A DNA stretch of 64,000 bases from Microbulbifer thermotolerans (GCF_900112305.1 NZ_FOKT01000010.1:1-64000), one strand, 5' to 3'. Positions 8,373 through 18,523 are shown, numbered from the stretch's first letter. Notes: generated by a model from the letters alone, not told the origin. Made by a program: numbers and translations.

Positions 8373-9099
8373 GGTGGATCTCGGCAATACCCGAGGCAAG
8401 TGGCGGCTGATTTCTGACGGTGAAGTGGAGGCTCGCGGAACTTTGTCCACCGCCGACTTGTGTCGCGGCCGTCTACCGGAAGGGTGGCGGGCGCTGCACC
8501 CAAAGCGCGTACGCGCTGCCAATGTCGCCGGTGCCAGAGCGGCAGAATCTCTTGCACAAGGTGTGCGCCAGCTTTTCGGGTTGCCGGTGGAATTCGCCCG
8601 TGTCGAGACCCACTGCGCCGGTGTTACTTGCGGTTACCGGGATGTCCGGCGACTGGGGGTGGATCGCTGGCTGGCGGTGCTCGCTGCCCACGAGAAAGAC
8701 CCGCGTGCCGCGCTGATTGTGGACTGCGGCAGCGCCGTGACCCTGGATTTGCTGGATAATGGCGGCCGTCATCTCGGCGGTTATATCGTCCCGGGCCTTA
8801 AATTGATGCGCCGTGCACTGTACAAGGATACAGACGCGGTCAAGGTTCCGGAAATGCCGGTTCAGGATCTGCCACTGGCACCGGGGCAGGATACACAAGA
8901 GGCGGTCAACCGCGGTCTGCTTCTGATGGTACTGGGCACGGTAGAACTGGCGCTGTGTGAATTGCGCCGCATATGCGGGCAAGAGCCTTTGTTGTGGCTG
9001 ACTGGTGGCGATGGCCAGCTATTGTCCCCTTTGTGTCAGAAAGAGCACCGGCTGGTGCCTGAGCTGGTGCTCGATGGCTTGTCTCTTACCAACCCCTAA
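8362..9099 (+). CDS. coaX: Type III pantothenate kinase
   Basis: CoaX phosphorylates pantothenate in the first step of coenzyme A synthesis. The 245-residue protein begins with the ASKHA phosphate-binding DLGNTRGKW, and has DCGSAVTLDLL in the middle and LTGGDGQLL near the end, all typical of type III enzymes. I use the ATG at 8362, inside the 3' end of birA, with GGGAAAGG as ribosome binding site; the frame opens further upstream but only as overlap with birA. The birA-coaX pair is a common gammaproteobacterial arrangement. Confidence 0.92.
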   Translation: MILEVDLGNTRGKWRLISDGEVEARGTLSTADLCRGRLPEGWRALHPKRVRAANVAGARAAESLAQGVRQLFGLPVEFARVETHCAGVTCGYRDVRRLGVDRWLAVLAAHEKDPRAALIVDCGSAVTLDLLDNGGRHLGGYIVPGLKLMRRALYKDTDAVKVPEMPVQDLPLAPGQDTQEAVNRGLLLMVLGTVELALCELRRICGQEPLLWLTGGDGQLLSPLCQKEHRLVPELVLDGLSLTNP

Positions 9100-9141
9100 T
9101 CCGTCCATAAGGAAAGGGGTCGACTGCGAATACAGAAGTTT

Positions 9142-9843
9142 ATGCGCTGGATAGTTCTCGCTTTGTTGTTCGCCAATATCGGCCTTTACGCCTGGTTCCA
9201 GATGGCTGCCAACTCTGCCTCAAAACCGGTCGGCTCAGATCGGCAGTCTGTGCAGACACAGGGGGCGCCTATTCAGCTTGTCCGCGAGGTAGCCACTGAT
9301 CAGCTAAAGCCCATAAGGGAAAAGCGGAAGCCTGAACGAAAGGGGGCGCCGCCGGCTTCTGAGGGTACGCTCTGCACACTGCTCGGACCCTTTACAGAAG
9401 AGTATCAGGGGCTGAATATTGTCGAGCGCCTTGCAGCTTTGCAGGTGGACGGTCGTCTGCGGGAAATCGAAATGCAGGGGCAGATGCGTTATTGGGTATT
9501 CCTTGCCCCGCTCGGATCCAAGCGCGAAGCCTTCAACAAGCTGCGAGAACTTCAGGCGGCCGGAGTGGACAGTTATGTGATCCCTAAGGGATCGCTGACA
9601 AACGGCATCTCCTTTGGAATTTTCTCCGAGCGCGCGCGTGCAGAGTCACTGAAGCGCAAGCTGCGCCAACAGGGAATCGACGCACAGAGCCGCGAGGAGC
9701 CTGAAACTTACCTGGAGCGCTGGGTAGTGCTATCTCCGGGCGCGGCTGCGGGACTGGCAGAAAGCTTCTGGGCGCAACTGCAATCGGAATACCCGGAACT
9801 GGACCGGCGCCAAAACTTATGCAGTGAGGTAATTGACGACTGA
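9142..9843 (+). CDS. SPOR-domain membrane-anchored protein
   Basis: The 233-residue protein has one N-terminal membrane segment (WIVLALLFANIGLYAWF), then a charged low-complexity linker. A C-terminal region (about 80-225) has repeated SPOR-like units such as YWVFLAPLGSKREAFNKLRELQAAGVDSYVIPKGSL and GISFGIFSERARAESLKRKLRQQGI, the latter two cited only by their central motifs. SPOR domains bind denuded glycan strands in septal peptidoglycan, so a periplasmic cell-wall or division role is likely, though not proven here. It follows coaX, as in related genomes, and precedes the tRNA cluster. The Shine-Dalgarno GGAAAGGGG is unusually far from the ATG (over 20 bases). Confidence 0.75.
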   Translation: MRWIVLALLFANIGLYAWFQMAANSASKPVGSDRQSVQTQGAPIQLVREVATDQLKPIREKRKPERKGAPPASEGTLCTLLGPFTEEYQGLNIVERLAALQVDGRLREIEMQGQMRYWVFLAPLGSKREAFNKLRELQAAGVDSYVIPKGSLTNGISFGIFSERARAESLKRKLRQQGIDAQSREEPETYLERWVVLSPGAAAGLAESFWAQLQSEYPELDRRQNLCSEVIDD

Positions 9844-9923
9844 TATCCGGCTCGGTGCTGTAGTCCGATCGCCGCTCTACGCCTTGAAATTCTGTCGCGT
9901 TTCTTTTCGTTGCCAATTTAGTG

Positions 9924-9952
9924 TTGCTTGTCGGCAAAACATCCCCTAGAAT
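9924..9952 (+). promoter_or_regulatory. Sigma-70 promoter of the tRNA-tuf operon
   Basis: TTGCTT (9924-9929), a 17-base spacer and TAGAAT (9947-9952) stand 54 bases before the first tRNA. The discriminator after the -10 is CCCGCC, the GC-rich kind found at stringently controlled stable RNA promoters. Confidence 0.65.
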
Positions 9953-10005
9953 CCCGCCTCCATCTGAGGGGCGACTATAAAGTTGTCTTCTCGGTGAGGA
10001 ACAAA

Positions 10006-10081
10006 GCTGGCGTAGCTCAGTTGGTAGAGCAGCTGACTTGTAATCAGCCGGTCGGGGGTTCGACTCCTCTCGCCAGCTCCA
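10006..10081 (+). tRNA. thrU: tRNA-Thr (anticodon TGT)
   Basis: A 76-nt cloverleaf: acceptor GCTGGCG pairs with CGCCAGC, the anticodon loop CTTGTAA reads TGT, the T-arm has GGTTCGACTC, and CCA is encoded. It is the first of four tRNAs in the Thr-Tyr-Gly-Thr-tuf order known from E. coli tufB. Confidence 0.97.
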
Positions 10082-10191
10082 ATTTTGTTCTAAGTGCTGC
10101 AGCACTTTAAATTTTGCGGGTAAGTCCGTGAATTTGAAGGAAAAATTGTTGACAGCACCGAGAGGCGTGTAGAGAATACACGCCGCCTTAA

Positions 10192-10275
10192 GCAGGGGTT
10201 CCCGAGTGGCCAAAGGGATCAGACTGTAAATCTGACGCGCAAGCTTCGGTGGTTCGAATCCACCCCCCTGCACCA
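10192..10275 (+). tRNA. tyrU: tRNA-Tyr (anticodon GTA)
   Basis: An 84-nt class II tRNA with a long variable arm. Acceptor GCAGGGG pairs with CCCCTGC, the anticodon loop CTGTAAA reads GTA, and CCA is encoded. The Tyr identity fits its place after tRNA-Thr. Confidence 0.97.
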
Positions 10276-10353
10276 TATTTTGATGCTCTGGAGCTTTGGT
10301 TTCGGGGTGTCGCCAGCGGAAGGCTGCGGCCTTTTGCATGGGGTTTCCCGCAT

Positions 10354-10427
<74 letters not shown>

Positions 10428-10488
10428 CTTTAGTGTGGGACGCTTTTCCGCTGGGTCGGGCCGAATGGTTCGAGTGTGTTGATGATAA

Positions 10489-10563
10489 GCTCATGTAGCT
10501 CAGGGGTAGAGCACACCCTTGGTAAGGGTGAGGTCGGCGGTTCAAATCCGCCCATGAGCTCCA
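10489..10563 (+). tRNA. thrT: tRNA-Thr (anticodon GGT)
   Basis: A 75-nt cloverleaf with acceptor GCTCATG pairing with CATGAGC, anticodon loop TTGGTAA (GGT), T-loop GGTTCAAATCC and encoded CCA. It is the last tRNA before tuf, 138 bases from the EF-Tu start. Confidence 0.97.
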
Positions 10564-10701
10564 TTTTTTATGTGGCCGCAGGGGCAGGTGTCTCTGCGGC
10601 TATTTGTATCCGGGTTTTGTATCCTTTGCTGGGTCGTCCCCGGGTGCGCCTGTTCTTTAGGTAGGTGTGCTGGTTTTGTCCGCCTATATTGGGAGGCTGC
10701 A

Positions 10702-11895
10702 ATGGCAAAAGAAAAGTTTGAACGTTCCAAGCCCCACGTAAACGTGGGCACCATCGGTCACGTTGACCACGGTAAAACCACCCTGACCGCGGCGCTGACC
10801 CGCGTGTGCTCTGAAGTGTGGGGCGGCCAGGCGGTAGCCTTCGACGGTATCGATAACGCACCGGAAGAGCGCGAGCGCGGTATCACCATTGCCACCTCTC
10901 ACGTGGAATACGAGTCCCCGACCCGTCACTACGCCCACGTTGACTGCCCGGGACACGCCGACTACGTGAAAAACATGATTACCGGTGCTGCGCAGATGGA
11001 CGGCGCCATCCTGGTTTGCTCTGCAGCTGACGGCCCCATGCCGCAGACTCGTGAGCACATCCTGCTGTCCCGTCAGGTAGGCGTACCCTACATCGTGGTA
11101 TTCCTGAACAAAGCCGACATGGTCGACGACGAAGAGCTGCTGGAACTGGTGGAAATGGAAGTTCGCGAGCTTCTGGACCAGTACGAGTTCCCGGGAGACG
11201 ACACTCCGATCATCGTTGGTTCCGCTCTGATGGCGTTGAACGGCGAAGACGACAACGGCCTGGGCACCAGCGCTGTGAAGAAACTGGTGGAAACTCTGGA
11301 CGAATACATTCCGGAGCCGGAGCGCGCTGTTGATCAACCGTTCCTGATGCCGATCGAAGACGTGTTCTCCATCTCTGGCCGCGGTACCGTGGTAACTGGT
11401 CGTGTAGAGCGCGGTGTTCTGAAAACTGGCGACGAAATCGAAATCGTCGGTATCCGCGAAACCACTTCCACCACCTGTACTGGTGTTGAAATGTTCCGCA
11501 AGCTGCTGGACGAAGGTCGTGCTGGTGAGAACATTGGCGCCCTGCTGCGCGGCACCAAGCGTGACGAGGTAGAGCGTGGTCAAGTACTGGCCAAGCCGGG
11601 CTCCATCACTCCGCACACCAAATTCCAAGCGGAAGTGTACGTGCTGTCCAAAGACGAAGGTGGTCGTCACACTCCCTTCTTCAAAGGCTACCGTCCGCAG
11701 TTCTACTTCCGTACCACAGACGTAACTGGTGCGGTAGAGCTGCCGGAAGGCACCGAGATGGTAATGCCGGGTGACAACGTTCAAATGACCGTTACCCTGA
11801 TCGCGCCGATTGCGATGGAAGAAGGTCTGCGCTTCGCGATCCGCGAAGGTGGCCGTACCGTTGGTGCCGGCGTTGTATCCAAGATCATCGAGTAA
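10702..11895 (+). CDS. tuf: Elongation factor Tu
   Basis: EF-Tu is the GTPase that carries aminoacyl-tRNA to the ribosomal A site. The 397-residue protein has G1 GHVDHGKTT, the switch region ERGITI, G3 DCPGH, G4 NKAD and the two C-terminal beta-barrels ending VVSKIIE. I start at the ATG at 10702 with GGGAGG nine bases upstream; the longer frame from 10570 is spacer. The codon choice is strongly biased, as for the ribosomal proteins. Upstream context (four tRNAs) is that of tufB, yet the downstream genes are YbaK and rpsJ, the neighbourhood of tufA. A terminator follows directly. Confidence 0.98.
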   Translation: MAKEKFERSKPHVNVGTIGHVDHGKTTLTAALTRVCSEVWGGQAVAFDGIDNAPEERERGITIATSHVEYESPTRHYAHVDCPGHADYVKNMITGAAQMDGAILVCSAADGPMPQTREHILLSRQVGVPYIVVFLNKADMVDDEELLELVEMEVRELLDQYEFPGDDTPIIVGSALMALNGEDDNGLGTSAVKKLVETLDEYIPEPERAVDQPFLMPIEDVFSISGRGTVVTGRVERGVLKTGDEIEIVGIRETTSTTCTGVEMFRKLLDEGRAGENIGALLRGTKRDEVERGQVLAKPGSITPHTKFQAEVYVLSKDEGGRHTPFFKGYRPQFYFRTTDVTGAVELPEGTEMVMPGDNVQMTVTLIAPIAMEEGLRFAIREGGRTVGAGVVSKIIE

Positions 11896-11918
11896 TTTCT
11901 CGCTTTTGATCTGAATAA

Positions 11919-11950
11919 AAAGCCGCAGCGGAAACGCTGCGGCTTTTTTG
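11919..11950 (+). terminator. Intrinsic terminator after tuf
   Basis: AGCCGCAGCG, loop GAAA, CGCTGCGGCT, then TTTTTT. It ends the tRNA-tuf unit and is preceded by an A-run, so it may also serve the opposite-strand gene that ends at 11985. Confidence 0.92.
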
Positions 11951-11984
11951 TTGCTTTTTCGATGCGCTCGCTAGGACTAAGGTG

Positions 11985-12461
11985 CTAGGGCCAGTCTTTA
12001 CTCAGATCACAACTGCGGCAGTCGGAGAACAATCTGGCAAAGTGTGCTCCATCCATTTCGACCAATTCCTCGTGGTCACCGGCTTCAAAGTAGACGGTGT
12101 CGCAGTGACGCAGGCTGCTGTCGAGCAGTGTAGTGATGCCGTATGCCTGTCCCAGCGGCGGTAGTGCGCCCAATTCACAGTCCGGGAAAGCGCGCCCAAG
12201 CTCTGCTTCCGGTACCATCTCCAGGTGTGGGCGACCAGTTTCCTCGTGGAGGGCGCGCATATCGAGGCTGCTGCTCGCGGGAATCACGGCCAATACGTAA
12301 CCTTGTTCGTCCTTGAGTAATATGGCCTTGGCTACCTGTTCTTCCCTTACGTGTGCGGCGTGTGCGCTTTCGCGGCTAGTGCGGCTGTGGGGATGTTGGA
12401 TTAGTTGATAGTCGACTAATTGGTCGCGTAGAAACTGACTGACTTTGGCTGCTATGGTCAT
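11985..12461 (-). CDS. YbaK/ProX-family aminoacyl-tRNA deacylase
   Basis: The 158-residue cytosolic protein has the YbaK/EbsC fold that hydrolyses mischarged tRNA in trans. Family features are the lysine in QVAKAILLKDEQGYVLAVIPAS, the GALPPLGQAYGI block and the DTVYFEAGDHEELVEM core. The exact specificity (Cys-tRNA-Pro, Ala-tRNA-Pro or other) cannot be assigned. Start: ATG at 12461, giving MTIAAKVSQFL; the frame upstream runs toward the rpsJ promoter and is not needed. It points against tuf and rpsJ, and so interrupts what is usually a continuous tuf-rpsJ run. Confidence 0.85.
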   Translation of the reverse strand: MTIAAKVSQFLRDQLVDYQLIQHPHSRTSRESAHAAHVREEQVAKAILLKDEQGYVLAVIPASSSLDMRALHEETGRPHLEMVPEAELGRAFPDCELGALPPLGQAYGITTLLDSSLRHCDTVYFEAGDHEELVEMDGAHFARLFSDCRSCDLSKDWP

Positions 12462-12555
12462 AACACTGGCCCTCGCTCCGCTACTGCTGTCTGTGCACAA
12501 TAAAGTGTAGTTTGGCGTCGTCCGCATTCCGTAATCACAAAAACAGGCACGCCTG

Positions 12556-12584
12556 TTGACAGCTCTCTGTTCCACCCGTACAAT
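12556..12584 (+). promoter_or_regulatory. Strong sigma-70 promoter of the S10 operon
   Basis: TTGACA (12556-12561), a 17-base spacer and TACAAT (12579-12584) form a near-consensus promoter 75 bases ahead of rpsJ, with a GC-rich discriminator (CCGCGC). It shows that the S10 operon does not depend on read-through from tuf. Confidence 0.85.
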
Positions 12585-12658
12585 CCGCGCTCCTTTTCGC
12601 CCGCCCTCGGGGCTGCGTAAAAGGACGTTCTTTAGTTTTAACGTTGGAGTTTGATTCC

Positions 12659-12970
12659 ATGCAGGGTCAACGCATCCGAATTCGCCTGAAAGCGTTCGAT
12701 CACAAGCTGATCGATGCGTCTACCCAGGAGATTGTCGAGACGGCCAAGCGTACCGGTGCTCAGGTCCGCGGTCCCATTCCGCTGCCGACTCGCAAAGAAA
12801 AGTACACTGTGCTGATTTCTCCGCACGTCAACAAAGATGCGCGTGATCAGTACGAAATTCGTACCCACAAGCGTTTGCTGGACATTGTTGAGCCGACCGA
12901 GAAAACCGTCGACGCGCTGATGAAGCTCGATTTGGCGGCTGGTGTAGAGGTTCAGATCAGTCTCGGCTGA
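12659..12970 (+). CDS. rpsJ: 30S ribosomal protein S10
   Basis: S10 sits in the head of the small subunit and, with NusB, takes part in antitermination. The 103 residues from [13 protein letters not shown] to the C-terminal GVEVQISLG match the family over their full length. I start at the ATG at 12659; five codons upstream in frame are not conserved. It is the first gene of the S10 operon, 75 bases after the promoter. A 111-base gap separates it from rplC, larger than other gaps in the operon. Confidence 0.98.
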   Translation: MQGQRIRIRLKAFDHKLIDASTQEIVETAKRTGAQVRGPIPLPTRKEKYTVLISPHVNKDARDQYEIRTHKRLLDIVEPTEKTVDALMKLDLAAGVEVQISLG

Positions 12971-13081
12971 CTTTTTATAACTAACCACCGAATCCCGAGC
13001 GAAAAAGGTTCGGGTAGTGTAACGCTCTGAAACTGGGCGGCCGCAGTGGGTTAAAGCCCCGTGCACTGAGAGGTTGAAAAG

Positions 13082-13717
13082 ATGACTATAGGTATTGTCG
13101 GCCGCAAAAGCGGCATGACTCGCATCTTCACTGAGGATGGCGTTTCGATTCCGGTTACCGTGATTGAGGTAACTCCGAATCGCGTCACTCAAGTGAAAAC
13201 CGTGGAAACTGATGGCTATGCTGCTGTTCAGGTGGCAGTTGGTAGTCGCAAGGCTTCCCGTGTCTCCAAGCCCCAGGCGGGCCACTTCGCCAAAGCCAAT
13301 GTAGAGGCTGGCGCTGCACTCTTCGAGCTGCGTATTGATGGTTCTGAAGAGTCCTTCGAAATCGGTTCCGAGATCACACTCTCCGGCTTTGAAGCTGGTC
13401 AGAAAATTGACGTGACCGGCACTTCCAAAGGTAAAGGTTTTCAGGGCGCCGTTAAGCGCTGGAATTTCCGTACCCAAGACGCAAGCCACGGCAACTCTCT
13501 GTCACACCGTGCTCCCGGCTCTATCGGTCAGTGTCAGACCCCGGGTCGTGTGTGGAAAGGTAAGAAGATGGCTGGCCATCTGGGTAACGAGCGCGTCACC
13601 GTGCAGAATCTGGAAGTGGTTCGCGTTGATGCGGAGCGCAACCTGCTGCTGGTTAAAGGTGCTGTCCCTGGTGCGCCGGGTGGCAATGTTATTGTTCGTC
13701 CGGCAGTAAAAGCCTAA
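13082..13717 (+). CDS. rplC: 50S ribosomal protein L3
   Basis: L3 binds 23S rRNA near its 3' end and helps start 50S assembly. The 211-residue protein has the N-terminal [17 protein letters not shown], and the RHG-like loop with Q/N methylation context in [23 protein letters not shown]. The start ATG is preceded by GAGAGGTTG. It lies between rpsJ and rplD in standard order. Confidence 0.98.
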   Translation: MTIGIVGRKSGMTRIFTEDGVSIPVTVIEVTPNRVTQVKTVETDGYAAVQVAVGSRKASRVSKPQAGHFAKANVEAGAALFELRIDGSEESFEIGSEITLSGFEAGQKIDVTGTSKGKGFQGAVKRWNFRTQDASHGNSLSHRAPGSIGQCQTPGRVWKGKKMAGHLGNERVTVQNLEVVRVDAERNLLLVKGAVPGAPGGNVIVRPAVKA

Positions 13718-13735
13718 GTCTGAGGGGAATTAGAT

Positions 13736-14350
13736 ATGGAACTGAATATCGCTACTCCCGAAGGCGCTAAAGGCACTGTAGCTGTCTCTGAAGTGACTTT
13801 CGGGCGTGAGTTTAATCAGGATCTGGTGCACCAGGCGGTGGTGGCTTTCATGGCCGGTGCTCGTCAGGGCACTAAGGCGCAAAAGAATCGCTCCAGTGTG
13901 TCTGGTGGCGGCAAGAAGCCCTGGCGCCAAAAAGGTACTGGTCGCGCCCGTGCCGGTACTATCCGCAGTCCGCTGTGGCGTTCCGGTGGTGTGACCTTTG
14001 CCGCCGAGCCGCGCGATCACAGCGTTAAGCTGAACAAAAAGATGTACCGCGCGGCACTGCGCTGCATTCTGTCCGAGCTGGCCCGCCAGGAGCGCCTGGT
14101 TGTGGTTGAATCTTTTGATGTGGACGCGCCTAAAACCAAACAACTGGTGGCGAAACTCGCTCAGTTCGATCTGTCCGACGCTTTGATCGTGACTGAAGAA
14201 GTGAGTGAAAACCTCTACCTGGCTGCGCGCAATCTGCACAAGATCGACGTTCGCGATGTGCAGGGCATCGATCCGGTAAGCCTGATTCGCTTTGATAAAG
14301 TCGTGGTTACCGTTTCTGCGCTGAAGAAAATTGAAGAGGTGCTGGGATGA
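13736..14350 (+). CDS. rplD: 50S ribosomal protein L4
   Basis: L4 lines the peptide exit tunnel and in E. coli represses its own S10 operon at the mRNA leader. The 204-residue protein carries the extended tunnel loop ([35 protein letters not shown]). Its stop overlaps the rplW start as ATGA, giving translational coupling. No leader attenuator like that of E. coli could be confirmed by eye in the short rpsJ leader. Confidence 0.98.
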   Translation: MELNIATPEGAKGTVAVSEVTFGREFNQDLVHQAVVAFMAGARQGTKAQKNRSSVSGGGKKPWRQKGTGRARAGTIRSPLWRSGGVTFAAEPRDHSVKLNKKMYRAALRCILSELARQERLVVVESFDVDAPKTKQLVAKLAQFDLSDALIVTEEVSENLYLAARNLHKIDVRDVQGIDPVSLIRFDKVVVTVSALKKIEEVLG

Positions 14351-14643
14351 ACCAAGAGCGACTCTACAAAGTATTGCTGGGCCCGGTAATTTCCGAAAAG
14401 GCTGCTGTATTGGCGGATGCCGCCAACCAGGTGGTTTTCAAGGTGAGCACCGATTCCACCAAAGCCGAGATCAAGGCCGCGGTAGAAAAACTGTTCAATG
14501 TTTCCGTTGAGCAGATTCGCACCGTGAACGTTAAGGGCAAAACCAAGCGTACCCGCTACGGCATCGGTCGTCGCAACGATTGGAAGAAAGCCTACGTTCG
14601 TCTGGCCGAAGGCAGCGATATCAACTTTGAAGCTGCTGAGTAA
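14347..14643 (+). CDS. rplW: 50S ribosomal protein L23
   Basis: L23 lies at the tunnel exit and is a docking point for trigger factor and SRP. The 98-residue protein has the family core [13 protein letters not shown] and the basic loop [23 protein letters not shown]. It overlaps rplD by four bases and is 13 bases before rplB. Confidence 0.98.
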   Translation: MNQERLYKVLLGPVISEKAAVLADAANQVVFKVSTDSTKAEIKAAVEKLFNVSVEQIRTVNVKGKTKRTRYGIGRRNDWKKAYVRLAEGSDINFEAAE

Positions 14644-14656
14644 GGGGGACAGTTAG

Positions 14657-15481
14657 ATGGCAATTGTAAAAGCAAAGCCGACCTCTGCCGGCCGTCGTCA
14701 CCTGGTCAAGGTAGTCAATGCGGAGCTGCACAAAGGTGCGCCTTATGCACCTCTGGTAGAGAGCAAGAGTAAAACTGGCGGGCGCAATAACGCCGGTCGT
14801 ATTACCACTCGTCATATCGGCGGTGGGCACAAGCACCACTACCGTGTTATCGATTTCAAGCGCAACAAGGACGGGGTTCCGGCCAAAGTTGAGCGCCTGG
14901 AATACGATCCGAACCGCAGTGCGCACATCGCCCTCATCTGCTACGCAGATGGTGAGCGCCGCTACATTATTGCGCCGAAAGGTTTGAAAGCTGGCGCTAC
15001 CGTGCAGTCAGGTGACGCCGCGCCAATTTCTGTAGGCAACACCTTGCCGCTGCGCAACATTCCGGTTGGTTCTGTGATTCACGCTGTTGAGCTGAAGCCG
15101 GGTAAGGGCGCTCAGTTGGCCCGTTCCGCCGGTGCTTCCGTGCAGCTGGTTGCGCGTGAAGGTCAGTACGCGACCATCCGTCTGCGCTCTGGTGAGATGC
15201 GTAAAGTGTTGGCCGAGTGTCGGGCGACATTGGGTGAAGTGAGCAACTCCGAGCACAGCTTGCGCAAGTTGGGTAAAGCCGGTGCCAAACGTTGGCGCGG
15301 TGTTCGTCCTACCGTGCGCGGTGTGGCGATGAACCCGGTGGATCACCCGCACGGTGGTGGTGAAGGCCGCACTTCCGGTGGTCGCCATCCTGTGACCCCG
15401 TGGGGTGTTCCCACCAAGGGCAAGAAAACGCGCAAGAACAAGCGCACCGATAAGATGATTGTACGTCGCCGCGGCAAGTAA
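14657..15481 (+). CDS. rplB: 50S ribosomal protein L2
   Basis: L2 is a core protein needed for subunit joining and the peptidyl transferase centre. At 274 residues it is of standard length. It shows the N-terminal [13 protein letters not shown], the central RNA-binding domain, and the conserved C-terminal [17 protein letters not shown] with the histidine region close to the active centre. The Shine-Dalgarno AAGGGGG precedes the ATG. Confidence 0.98.
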   Translation: MAIVKAKPTSAGRRHLVKVVNAELHKGAPYAPLVESKSKTGGRNNAGRITTRHIGGGHKHHYRVIDFKRNKDGVPAKVERLEYDPNRSAHIALICYADGERRYIIAPKGLKAGATVQSGDAAPISVGNTLPLRNIPVGSVIHAVELKPGKGAQLARSAGASVQLVAREGQYATIRLRSGEMRKVLAECRATLGEVSNSEHSLRKLGKAGAKRWRGVRPTVRGVAMNPVDHPHGGGEGRTSGGRHPVTPWGVPTKGKKTRKNKRTDKMIVRRRGK

Positions 15482-15518
15482 GCCGCGCGATGTCTGAGCA
15501 GCTAGAGAGGAATCGACA

Positions 15519-15797
15519 GTGCCACGCTCATTAAAGAAAGGTCCCTTCATTGATCTGCATTTGATCAAGAAGGTGGAGGCGGCGATTGAGTCCAATGATC
15601 GTCGACCGATTAAAACCTGGTCCCGCCGTTCCATGATTATGCCGGAAATGGTTGGGCTAACGATTGCCGTGCACAACGGTCGTCAACACGTCCCGGTACT
15701 GATCAACGAAGAAATGGTTGGTCACAAGCTGGGTGAGTTCGCCGCTACCCGCACTTACCGCGGTCACGCTGCGGACAAAAAAGCGAAGAAGCGCTAA
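15519..15797 (+). CDS. rpsS: 30S ribosomal protein S19
   Basis: S19 is in the head of the 30S subunit and pairs with S13. The 92-residue protein starts with GTG ([15 protein letters not shown]), preceded by AGAGAGGAA, and has the family motif [23 protein letters not shown]. Standard place between rplB and rplV. Confidence 0.98.
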   Translation: MPRSLKKGPFIDLHLIKKVEAAIESNDRRPIKTWSRRSMIMPEMVGLTIAVHNGRQHVPVLINEEMVGHKLGEFAATRTYRGHAADKKAKKR

Positions 15798-15812
15798 GCC
15801 GAGGTTAGTGAG

Positions 15813-16145
15813 ATGGAAGTAGCAGCAAAATTACGCGGTGCTCGTCTGTCCGCACAGAAAGCGCGCCTGGTTGCCGACCAGATTCGCGGTAAAGGAGTCG
15901 AAGAGGCCCTGGATATTCTGGCGTTCAGCAACAAAAAGGGCGCGGCGATTGTCAAGAAAGTATTGGAATCGGCCATTGCCAACGCCGAGCACAATGAAGG
16001 TGCTGACGTTGATGAGCTGAAGGTGTCCACGATCTTTGTGGATGAAGGTATGACCATGAAGCGCATCAAGCCGCGCGCAAAAGGCCGTGCCGACCGTATT
16101 CTTAAGCGTACTTGTCACATCACTGTGAAAGTGGCCGAGAAATAA
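15813..16145 (+). CDS. rplV: 50S ribosomal protein L22
   Basis: L22 spans the subunit, and its hairpin loop forms the tunnel constriction together with L4; changes there give macrolide resistance. The 110-residue protein contains [20 protein letters not shown] and the loop [20 protein letters not shown]. The loop looks wild type. Confidence 0.98.
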   Translation: MEVAAKLRGARLSAQKARLVADQIRGKGVEEALDILAFSNKKGAAIVKKVLESAIANAEHNEGADVDELKVSTIFVDEGMTMKRIKPRAKGRADRILKRTCHITVKVAEK

Positions 16146-16164
16146 GAGAGCAGGCGAGAAAACC

Positions 16165-16845
16165 ATGGGACAAAAAGTACATCCTACCGGCATTCGTCTG
16201 GGTATCGTTAAAAAGCATACCTCTGTCTGGTATGCCGGCAGTGACGAGTACGCAGACAAGCTGTACACGGATCTGAAAGTTCGCGAATACATTCGCAAAA
16301 AGCTGGCCCACGCTTCTGTGAGCCGTATCGAGATCGAGCGTCCGGCGAACACCGCACGTGTGACAATTCACACAGCACGCCCGGGTATTGTGATCGGTAA
16401 AAAAGGTGAAGACGTGGAGCGTCTGCGCAACGAAGTAAGCGCGCAGATGGGGGTTCCGGTTCACATCGACATCGAAGAAGTGCGCAAGCCAGACCTGGAC
16501 GCAGCTCTGGTTGCCCAGAACGTCGCCCAACAGCTGGAGCGCCGTGTAATGTTCCGTCGTGCTATGAAGCGCGCGGTACAAAACGCCATGCGCCAAGGTG
16601 CCGAAGGTATCAAAATTCAGGTAAGTGGCCGTCTCGGTGGTGCGGAAATTGCCCGTACTGAGTGGTATCGCGAAGGCCGTGTGCCGCTGCACACCCTGCG
16701 TGCAAACATCGACTACGCCACTGCCGAAGCGATGACTACCTACGGCATCATCGGTATTAAGGTTTGGATCTTCAAAGGTGAAGTTATCGGCGATGAAATT
16801 CCCGATGAAAAGCCGGCGAAGACCCGTAAGAAAGCTTCTAAATAA
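16165..16845 (+). CDS. rpsC: 30S ribosomal protein S3
   Basis: S3 forms part of the mRNA entry site and has helicase activity with S4 and S5. The 226-residue protein carries the KH domain motif [16 protein letters not shown], and the C-terminal domain through GVIGIKVWI-like [16 protein letters not shown] short basic tail ends the protein. Confidence 0.98.
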   Translation: MGQKVHPTGIRLGIVKKHTSVWYAGSDEYADKLYTDLKVREYIRKKLAHASVSRIEIERPANTARVTIHTARPGIVIGKKGEDVERLRNEVSAQMGVPVHIDIEEVRKPDLDAALVAQNVAQQLERRVMFRRAMKRAVQNAMRQGAEGIKIQVSGRLGGAEIARTEWYREGRVPLHTLRANIDYATAEAMTTYGIIGIKVWIFKGEVIGDEIPDEKPAKTRKKASK

Positions 16846-16856
16846 GGGGTACGCAG

Positions 16857-17270
16857 ATGCTGCAACCGAAGCGTACAAAATTCCGCAAGGTTCAGAAAGG
16901 TCGCAATCGCGGTCTTTCTCAGCGCGGCTCCAAAGTGAGCTTTGGTGAGTTTGGGCTCAAGGCTGTCGACCGCGGTCGTATTACTGCGCGTCAGATTGAG
17001 GCGGCTCGCCGCGCAATGACCCGTCACGTCAAACGTGGCGGAAAAATCTGGATTCGCGTGTTTCCGGACAAGCCCATTACCGAGAAGCCCCTCGAAGTGC
17101 GTATGGGTAAAGGTAAAGGTGGCGTTGAGTATTGGGTGGCTCAGATCCAGCCGGGCAAGGTTCTCTATGAAATGGAGGGTGTGTCCGAAGAGCTGGCTCG
17201 CGAAGCTTTCGCTCTGGCCGCGGCCAAGCTGCCTATTAAGACAACTTTCGTTAAGCGTTCGGTGATGTAA
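16857..17270 (+). CDS. rplP: 50S ribosomal protein L16
   Basis: L16 organises the A-site region of the 50S subunit. At 137 residues it is of standard length, with [19 protein letters not shown] and the [15 protein letters not shown] motif, including the arginine region hydroxylated in E. coli (YcfD substrate). Its stop shares one base with the rpmC start (TAATG). Confidence 0.98.
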   Translation: MLQPKRTKFRKVQKGRNRGLSQRGSKVSFGEFGLKAVDRGRITARQIEAARRAMTRHVKRGGKIWIRVFPDKPITEKPLEVRMGKGKGGVEYWVAQIQPGKVLYEMEGVSEELAREAFALAAAKLPIKTTFVKRSVM

Positions 17271-17476
17271 TGAAGACTGCAGATCTACGCGAAAAGTCAG
17301 TTGAAGAGCTGAACCAGGAACTGTTGAACCAGCTCGAGGCTCAGTTCAAGCTTCGCATGCAAAAGTCCACCGGCCAGCTGACACAGACTCATCTGCTGAA
17401 GCAGACTCGTCGCGACATTGCTCGCATTAAGACTGTGTTGACCCAAAAGGCAGCACAAGAGAGGGCAGGTAACTAA
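17270..17476 (+). CDS. rpmC: 50S ribosomal protein L29
   Basis: L29 is a small helical protein next to L23 at the tunnel exit. The 68 residues include [20 protein letters not shown] and the C-terminal [12 protein letters not shown] typical of the family. The ATG overlaps the rplP stop by one base, implying coupled translation. Confidence 0.97.
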   Translation: MKTADLREKSVEELNQELLNQLEAQFKLRMQKSTGQLTQTHLLKQTRRDIARIKTVLTQKAAQERAGN

Positions 17477-17478
17477 TC

Positions 17479-17742
17479 ATGGCAGAAGCAAAATTAAAGC
17501 GTACTCTGACCGGTAAGGTTGTGAGTGACAAGATGGATAAAACCATCACCGTTTTGATCGAGCGCCGTGTTAAGCACCCGATCTACGGCAAAATTGTGAG
17601 CAAGTCCACAAAGCTCAAGGCGCACGACGAGAACAATGAGTGCAACATCGGTGATGTTGTAACCATCGAAGAGTCCCGTCCGCTGTCCAAGACCAAGTCC
17701 TGGGCCTTGCAGAAGATTGTAGAGCGTGCGGCGAAGGTTTAA
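17479..17742 (+). CDS. rpsQ: 30S ribosomal protein S17
   Basis: S17 is a primary 16S rRNA binding protein with an OB fold. The 87 residues contain [19 protein letters not shown], the KHPIYGK motif and the [11 protein letters not shown] end. It follows rpmC by two bases; the 46-base gap before rplN marks the S10/spc operon boundary. Confidence 0.98.
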   Translation: MAEAKLKRTLTGKVVSDKMDKTITVLIERRVKHPIYGKIVSKSTKLKAHDENNECNIGDVVTIEESRPLSKTKSWALQKIVERAAKV

Positions 17743-17788
17743 CCCCTAGCGCATTGACTGCCGAATTTTAAAGTTTCGGAGAGAGACA

Positions 17789-18157
17789 ATGATTCAAGCG
17801 GAATCCTACTTAGAAGTAGCAGACAACAGTGGGGCTCGCCGCGTCATGTGCATCAAGGTGCTGGGCGGCTCCCATCGTCGTTATGCAGGCGTGGGTGATA
17901 TCATCAAGGTTACCGTAAAGGAAGCCATTCCCCGCGGTAAAGTGAAGAAAGGTCAGGTAATGAACGCTGTTGTGGTTCGCACCAAAAAAGGGGTGCGTCG
18001 CGCAGATGGCTCACTGATCAAGTTTGACGACAATGCAGCGGTGCTGCTGAACCAGCAACTTGCTCCGGTCGGCACCCGTATTTTTGGCCCGGTAACTCGC
18101 GAGCTGCGCGGTGAGAAGTTCATGAAGATCATCTCGCTGGCACCAGAAGTTATCTAA
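17789..18157 (+). CDS. rplN: 50S ribosomal protein L14
   Basis: L14 lies at the subunit interface and is contacted by the silencing factor RsfS. The 122-residue protein has [26 protein letters not shown] and ends ISLAPEVI, all standard. First gene of the spc segment. The strong ribosome binding site is GGAGAGAG. Confidence 0.98.
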   Translation: MIQAESYLEVADNSGARRVMCIKVLGGSHRRYAGVGDIIKVTVKEAIPRGKVKKGQVMNAVVVRTKKGVRRADGSLIKFDDNAAVLLNQQLAPVGTRIFGPVTRELRGEKFMKIISLAPEVI

Positions 18158-18180
18158 GCCCAAAGCGGAGAGACAGAGTT

Positions 18181-18492
18181 ATGCGCAAGATCAAGCGTGA
18201 CGACGAAGTGATCGTTATCGCCGGTCGCGACAAAGGCAAGCGCGGTACCGTACGCAAAGTACTGCGGGATGGCCGTCTGATTGTTGCTGGCGTGCAGATG
18301 ATCAAAAAACATCAGAAGCCCAATCCCCAGCTGGGTATTGCCGGAGGTATAGTGGAAAAGGAAGCACCGATTGATGCTTCCAACGTGGCTATCTTCAATC
18401 CCAATACCCAAAAAGCTGATCGGGTAGGCTTTAAAGTACTGGAAGACGGCTCTAAGATTCGCGTCTTCAAATCCAGCGGTGAAGCCATCTAA
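18181..18492 (+). CDS. rplX: 50S ribosomal protein L24
   Basis: L24 is an assembly-initiating protein. The 103-residue protein begins [20 protein letters not shown] (KOW motif) and contains [20 protein letters not shown], matching the family over its length. Confidence 0.98.
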   Translation: MRKIKRDDEVIVIAGRDKGKRGTVRKVLRDGRLIVAGVQMIKKHQKPNPQLGIAGGIVEKEAPIDASNVAIFNPNTQKADRVGFKVLEDGSKIRVFKSSGEAI

Positions 18493-18523
18493 GGCTTTAG
18501 GCGCAGAAGCAGGTTAGTAGATC

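Noticed and set aside
10684..11784. Long minus-strand open frame across tuf (366 codons)
   Set aside because: It mirrors the strong codon bias of tuf and has no ribosome binding site or family signature; the plus strand encodes EF-Tu.
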